Shown here one piece after another: positions 7,276-8,598 of a stretch of DNA of 8,598 nt (positions within the stretch are counted from its first letter, which is position 1; each line of letters begins with the position of its first letter). The stretch covers positions 1 to 8,598 of the forward strand of contig RFPF01000116.1 of NCBI GenBank assembly GCA_009926295.1. The letters are read 5' to 3'. Source of the stretch: Planctomycetia bacterium (lineage in GTDB: Bacteria; Planctomycetota; Planctomycetia; Pirellulales; UBA1268). The notes under the pieces are model-generated. The model did no database searches, was not told the origin of the DNA, and saw nothing but the letters and a program-made list of their open reading frames with translations. The position numbers and the translations under genes are program-made.

Positions 7276-7864
7276 GAGTTCAGGTTGGCGTCCTTCGATC
7301 GTCCTTGCAAGCCGCTCCCCGCGGCGGCTCGACCTCGCCGTGGCGGCGGGATGGGATGTGACCGTCGTGCCCCCGGACGAGACCGTGGAGGCGGGCCAGC
7401 CCGATCAGGCCCCCGGCGAGACGCTCGAGGCCTATGTGCAGCGGCTGGCCCGGGCGAAGGCCGAGGCGGTGGCGCCGATCGTTCCCACAGGAACGATCGT
7501 GGCCTGCGACACGCTCGGTGAGGTGCACGGTGCGGTGCTGGGGAAACCCGCCGACGCAGCCGAGGCTCGCAGCATGCTCGAGACGCTGTCCGGCCGTCGT
7601 CACCGCGTGCTCACCGGCGTATGCGTCTGGGGCCGGCCGCACGGCGAGCCCCGACGAGGCGTGGCGGAAAGCCTCCTCGAGATGGGGCCGCTGTCGGAGG
7701 AGTTTCTCGAGTGGTATCTCGCCAGCGGCATGTGGCAGGGCAAGGCCGGCGCCTGCGGCTTTCAAGACGAGCGGCTGCCGCTCCGCCTCGTGGCCGGCAG
7801 CCCCTCGAACGTGGTCGGCCTCCCGCTCGAACTGCTCCACGAGATGCTGGCTCAGGTGGGGTAG
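7274..7864 (+). CDS. maf: Maf-family nucleoside triphosphate pyrophosphatase
   Basis: This 196-residue protein carries the Maf signature LASRSPRR (11-18). It continues with PDETVEAG (34-41), CDT (78-80, with the conserved Asp79), LGKP (89-92), AEARSMLETLSGRRHRVLTGV (97-117), and the C-terminal GKAGACGFQD (156-165) and SNVVGLPLE (178-186). Maf proteins hydrolyse dTTP, UTP or modified nucleotides to monophosphates and pyrophosphate, so they sanitise the nucleotide pool and can affect division. The usual AYGIQG loop reads ACGFQD, so I cannot assign dTTP/UTP versus m7GTP preference. The ATG at 7274 puts the motif at the expected distance from the N-terminus; an in-frame GTG at 7265 is possible, with GGGG only 3 nt upstream. 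Cytoplasmic, probably monocistronic. Confidence 0.92.
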   Translation: MSSGWRPSIVLASRSPRRLDLAVAAGWDVTVVPPDETVEAGQPDQAPGETLEAYVQRLARAKAEAVAPIVPTGTIVACDTLGEVHGAVLGKPADAAEARSMLETLSGRRHRVLTGVCVWGRPHGEPRRGVAESLLEMGPLSEEFLEWYLASGMWQGKAGACGFQDERLPLRLVAGSPSNVVGLPLELLHEMLAQVG

Positions 7865-7940
7865 AGCACCGGGCAAAGCAGTTGTGAACGGCCCTCATTC
7901 GGAGCCGGCGGTTCCGTGCGCCTGCGAGTCGGGGAGGCGA

Positions 7941-8073
7941 GGGGCTGCCCCCACTGTTGAGACGGCGTGTGTGACAAGCGAAGCCATGGATGGCGCAGCG
8001 TAGGCACATCCGAGTGAGCGAAAGCCCAGGATGGGCGCAGCGAACGTCCGGCGAGACGGAACTGGGCAGCCCC
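7941..8073. repeat. Structured element bounded by a 10-nt perfect inverted repeat
   Basis: GGGGCTGCCC (7941-7950) and GGGCAGCCCC (8064-8073) are exact reverse complements 113 bases apart. Inside lie two tandem, imperfect ~41-nt units, each with a small hairpin (GCCAT-GG-ATGGC at 7983-7994; GCCCA-GGA-TGGGC at 8024-8036), and each hairpin is followed by GCAGCG. The pattern suggests a folded RNA or a short interspersed repeat; neither is proven. Confidence 0.4.
7978..8055. repeat. Two tandem imperfect hairpin-bearing repeats (~41 nt)
   Basis: Unit 1 (about 7978-8017) and unit 2 (about 8018-8055) share AGCGA, AGCC, GGATGG, CGCAGCG and a downstream TCCG in the same order. The GGATGG cores start at 7988 and 8029, 41 bases apart. 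Stem sequences differ between units but both still pair (CCAT/ATGG against CCCA/TGGG), which hints that structure is kept. Confidence 0.5.
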
Positions 8074-8122
8074 GAGCGGGTTGGGCGAGTGGATGGCAGG
8101 CGGGATGCTTGCCCCATGGCAG

Positions 8123-8164
8123 AAAAACAGACAGGCCCGCACGGCTGTTGGCCGTGCGGGCCTG
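8123..8164 (-). terminator. Intrinsic terminator of the 23S-5S rRNA operon
   Basis: A perfect 14-bp stem pairs CAGGCCCGCACGGC (8132-8145) with GCCGTGCGGGCCTG (8151-8164) around a 5-nt loop. Read on the minus strand, the stem is followed by TCTGTTTTTC (T5 at 8127-8123). It lies just downstream of the 5S 3' end, as expected for an rRNA operon. On the plus strand no T run follows, so it is oriented for the rRNA. Confidence 0.93.
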
Positions 8165-8177
8165 CGTTGTAAAAATC

Positions 8178-8287
8178 CGGCGATACCTACTCTCGCGCTT
8201 GTGGCACTACCATCGGCTCTGGAAGCTTAACTACCGTGTTCGGGATGGGAACGGGTGTGACCTTCCAGATATGCGTTTGTTGCCGCC
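8178..8287 (-). rRNA. 5S ribosomal RNA
   Basis: The core (minus strand) contains CACACCCGTTCCCATCCCG, then AACACGG, TTAAGC, GCCGATGGTAGT and GCGAGAGTAGG, all classic 5S segments. Helix I pairs GGCG-G at the 5' end (8287-8283) with T-CGCC at the 3' end (8183-8179), with one mismatch further in. The molecule is about 109 nt, shorter than the usual ~120 and in line with the 109-111 nt 5S class described for planctomycetes. Ends are good to about 3 nt. It is followed by the operon terminator. Confidence 0.93.
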
Positions 8288-8298
8288 TTCGCGGCAAC
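8279..8298 (-). other. Perfect hairpin overlapping the 5S 5' end
   Basis: GTTGCCGC (8279-8286) pairs perfectly with GCGGCAAC (8291-8298) around a 4-nt loop. One arm is the 5' strand of 5S helix I, so the precursor hairpin and mature helix I exclude each other. Confidence 0.6.
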
Positions 8299-8327
8299 GG
8301 ATGTCGTGGTAGTCGGCATGCTCCTCG

Positions 8328-8400
8328 GATCCCTTTCGGGATCGCAACCGCCTCACCCGCGGAGGCGGGTGACTCGGATTGCAAGCACTCGATACGAGTG
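8328..8400 (-). other. Three small perfect hairpins in the 23S-5S spacer
   Basis: GATCCC/GGGATC (8328-8333/8338-8343) has a GAAA tetraloop on the RNA strand. TCACCCGC/GCGGGTGA (8353-8360/8365-8372) has a 4-nt loop. CACTCG/CGAGTG (8386-8391/8395-8400) has a 3-nt loop and abuts the 23S 3' end. They are likely processing or folding signals in the precursor. Confidence 0.6.
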
Positions 8401-8598
8401 GTCAAGCGTTCGTCCGTTAGTACCGGTTAGCTGAGTGCATTGCTGCACGTACACGTCCGGCCTATCGACCTGGTCGTCTTCCAGGGGACTTTCGGGCATA
8501 AAGCCCTACGAAACCTGATCTTGGGGCGGGCTTCACGCTTATATGCTTTCAGCGTTTATCCGTTCCGTTCATAGCTATCCAGCCGTGCCGCTAGCGCG
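8399..8598 (-). rRNA. 23S ribosomal RNA, 3' end (partial)
   Basis: Read on the minus strand, this aligns by eye to the last ~200 nt of bacterial 23S: GGCACGGCTGGATAGCTA, GCTGAAAGCATATAAGCG, GAAGACGACCAGGTCGATAG, GCTAACCGGTACTAA and the terminal-helix strand GCTTGACC (8407-8400). The 5' part lies beyond the right edge. It is linked to 5S by a ~110-nt spacer; whether 16S is linked cannot be seen, and in many planctomycetes it is not. Confidence 0.95.

Larger units (their letters stand above)
7865..8122. other. Intergenic region between maf and the rRNA operon terminator
   Basis: No gene is visible in this stretch. It holds the inverted repeat and the two hairpin repeats listed separately. Beyond 8074 there is an imperfect inverted repeat around 8093-8118 (ATGGCAGGC against GCTTGCCCCAT) and a third partial copy of the GGATGGC motif near 8092-8098. 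I see no intrinsic terminator with a T run for maf. Confidence 0.5.

Noticed and set aside
7434..8003. Plus-strand frame running through maf and ending in the hairpin repeats
   Set aside because: It is an out-of-frame shadow of maf; its TAG at 8001-8003 is coincidental.
7978..8055. CRISPR array
   Set aside because: There are only two imperfect adjacent units, with no identical repeats and no spacers.

Overview
The window looks like chromosome from a GC-rich planctomycete, probably of the Pirellulales or a relative. This is an inference from gene content: a very long secreted PQQ-propeller protein, a serine/threonine kinase with the N-terminal block seen in planctomycetes, a long-armed HU protein, planctomycete-like RluA and Maf variants, and a short (about 109 nt) 5S rRNA next to 23S. 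No plasmid, phage, CRISPR or transposase gene is visible.

Layout. From base 1 to 3321 on the minus strand runs one uninterrupted reading frame of at least 1107 codons, cut by the window edge: an exported PQQ-like beta-propeller protein with helical repeats on both sides. A 366-base gap (3322-3687) holds the promoter and leader of a small plus-strand HU-family gene (3688-4017), which ends at a strong intrinsic terminator. Next come minus-strand genes, in order of transcription: an RluA-type pseudouridine synthase (7275-6541), a Ser/Thr protein kinase a few bases later (6536-5217), tRNA-Phe(GAA) with its own likely promoter (5114-5042), and a secreted alpha/beta-hydrolase of the esterase type (4986-4126) that converges on HU. 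Divergent from the RluA gene, and sharing a CATG with its start codon, is a plus-strand Maf-type nucleotide pyrophosphatase (7274-7864). The right end holds a minus-strand rRNA operon end: the last ~200 nt of 23S, a hairpin-rich spacer, 5S and a strong terminator. A 267-base gap between maf and that terminator carries two tandem hairpin repeats enclosed by a 10-nt perfect inverted repeat.

How it works together. Much of the right half serves translation or housekeeping: rRNA, tRNA-Phe, an RNA pseudouridine synthase and Maf (removal of non-canonical nucleotides). The kinase is probably co-transcribed with the pseudouridine synthase. The esterase may be partly read through from the tRNA promoter. 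The left part is a cell-envelope gene plus a nucleoid protein. I see no clear new defence or mobile system. The most unusual items are the head-to-head CATG start overlap, the structured repeat region at 7941-8073, and a 23S-5S spacer hairpin that competes with 5S helix I.
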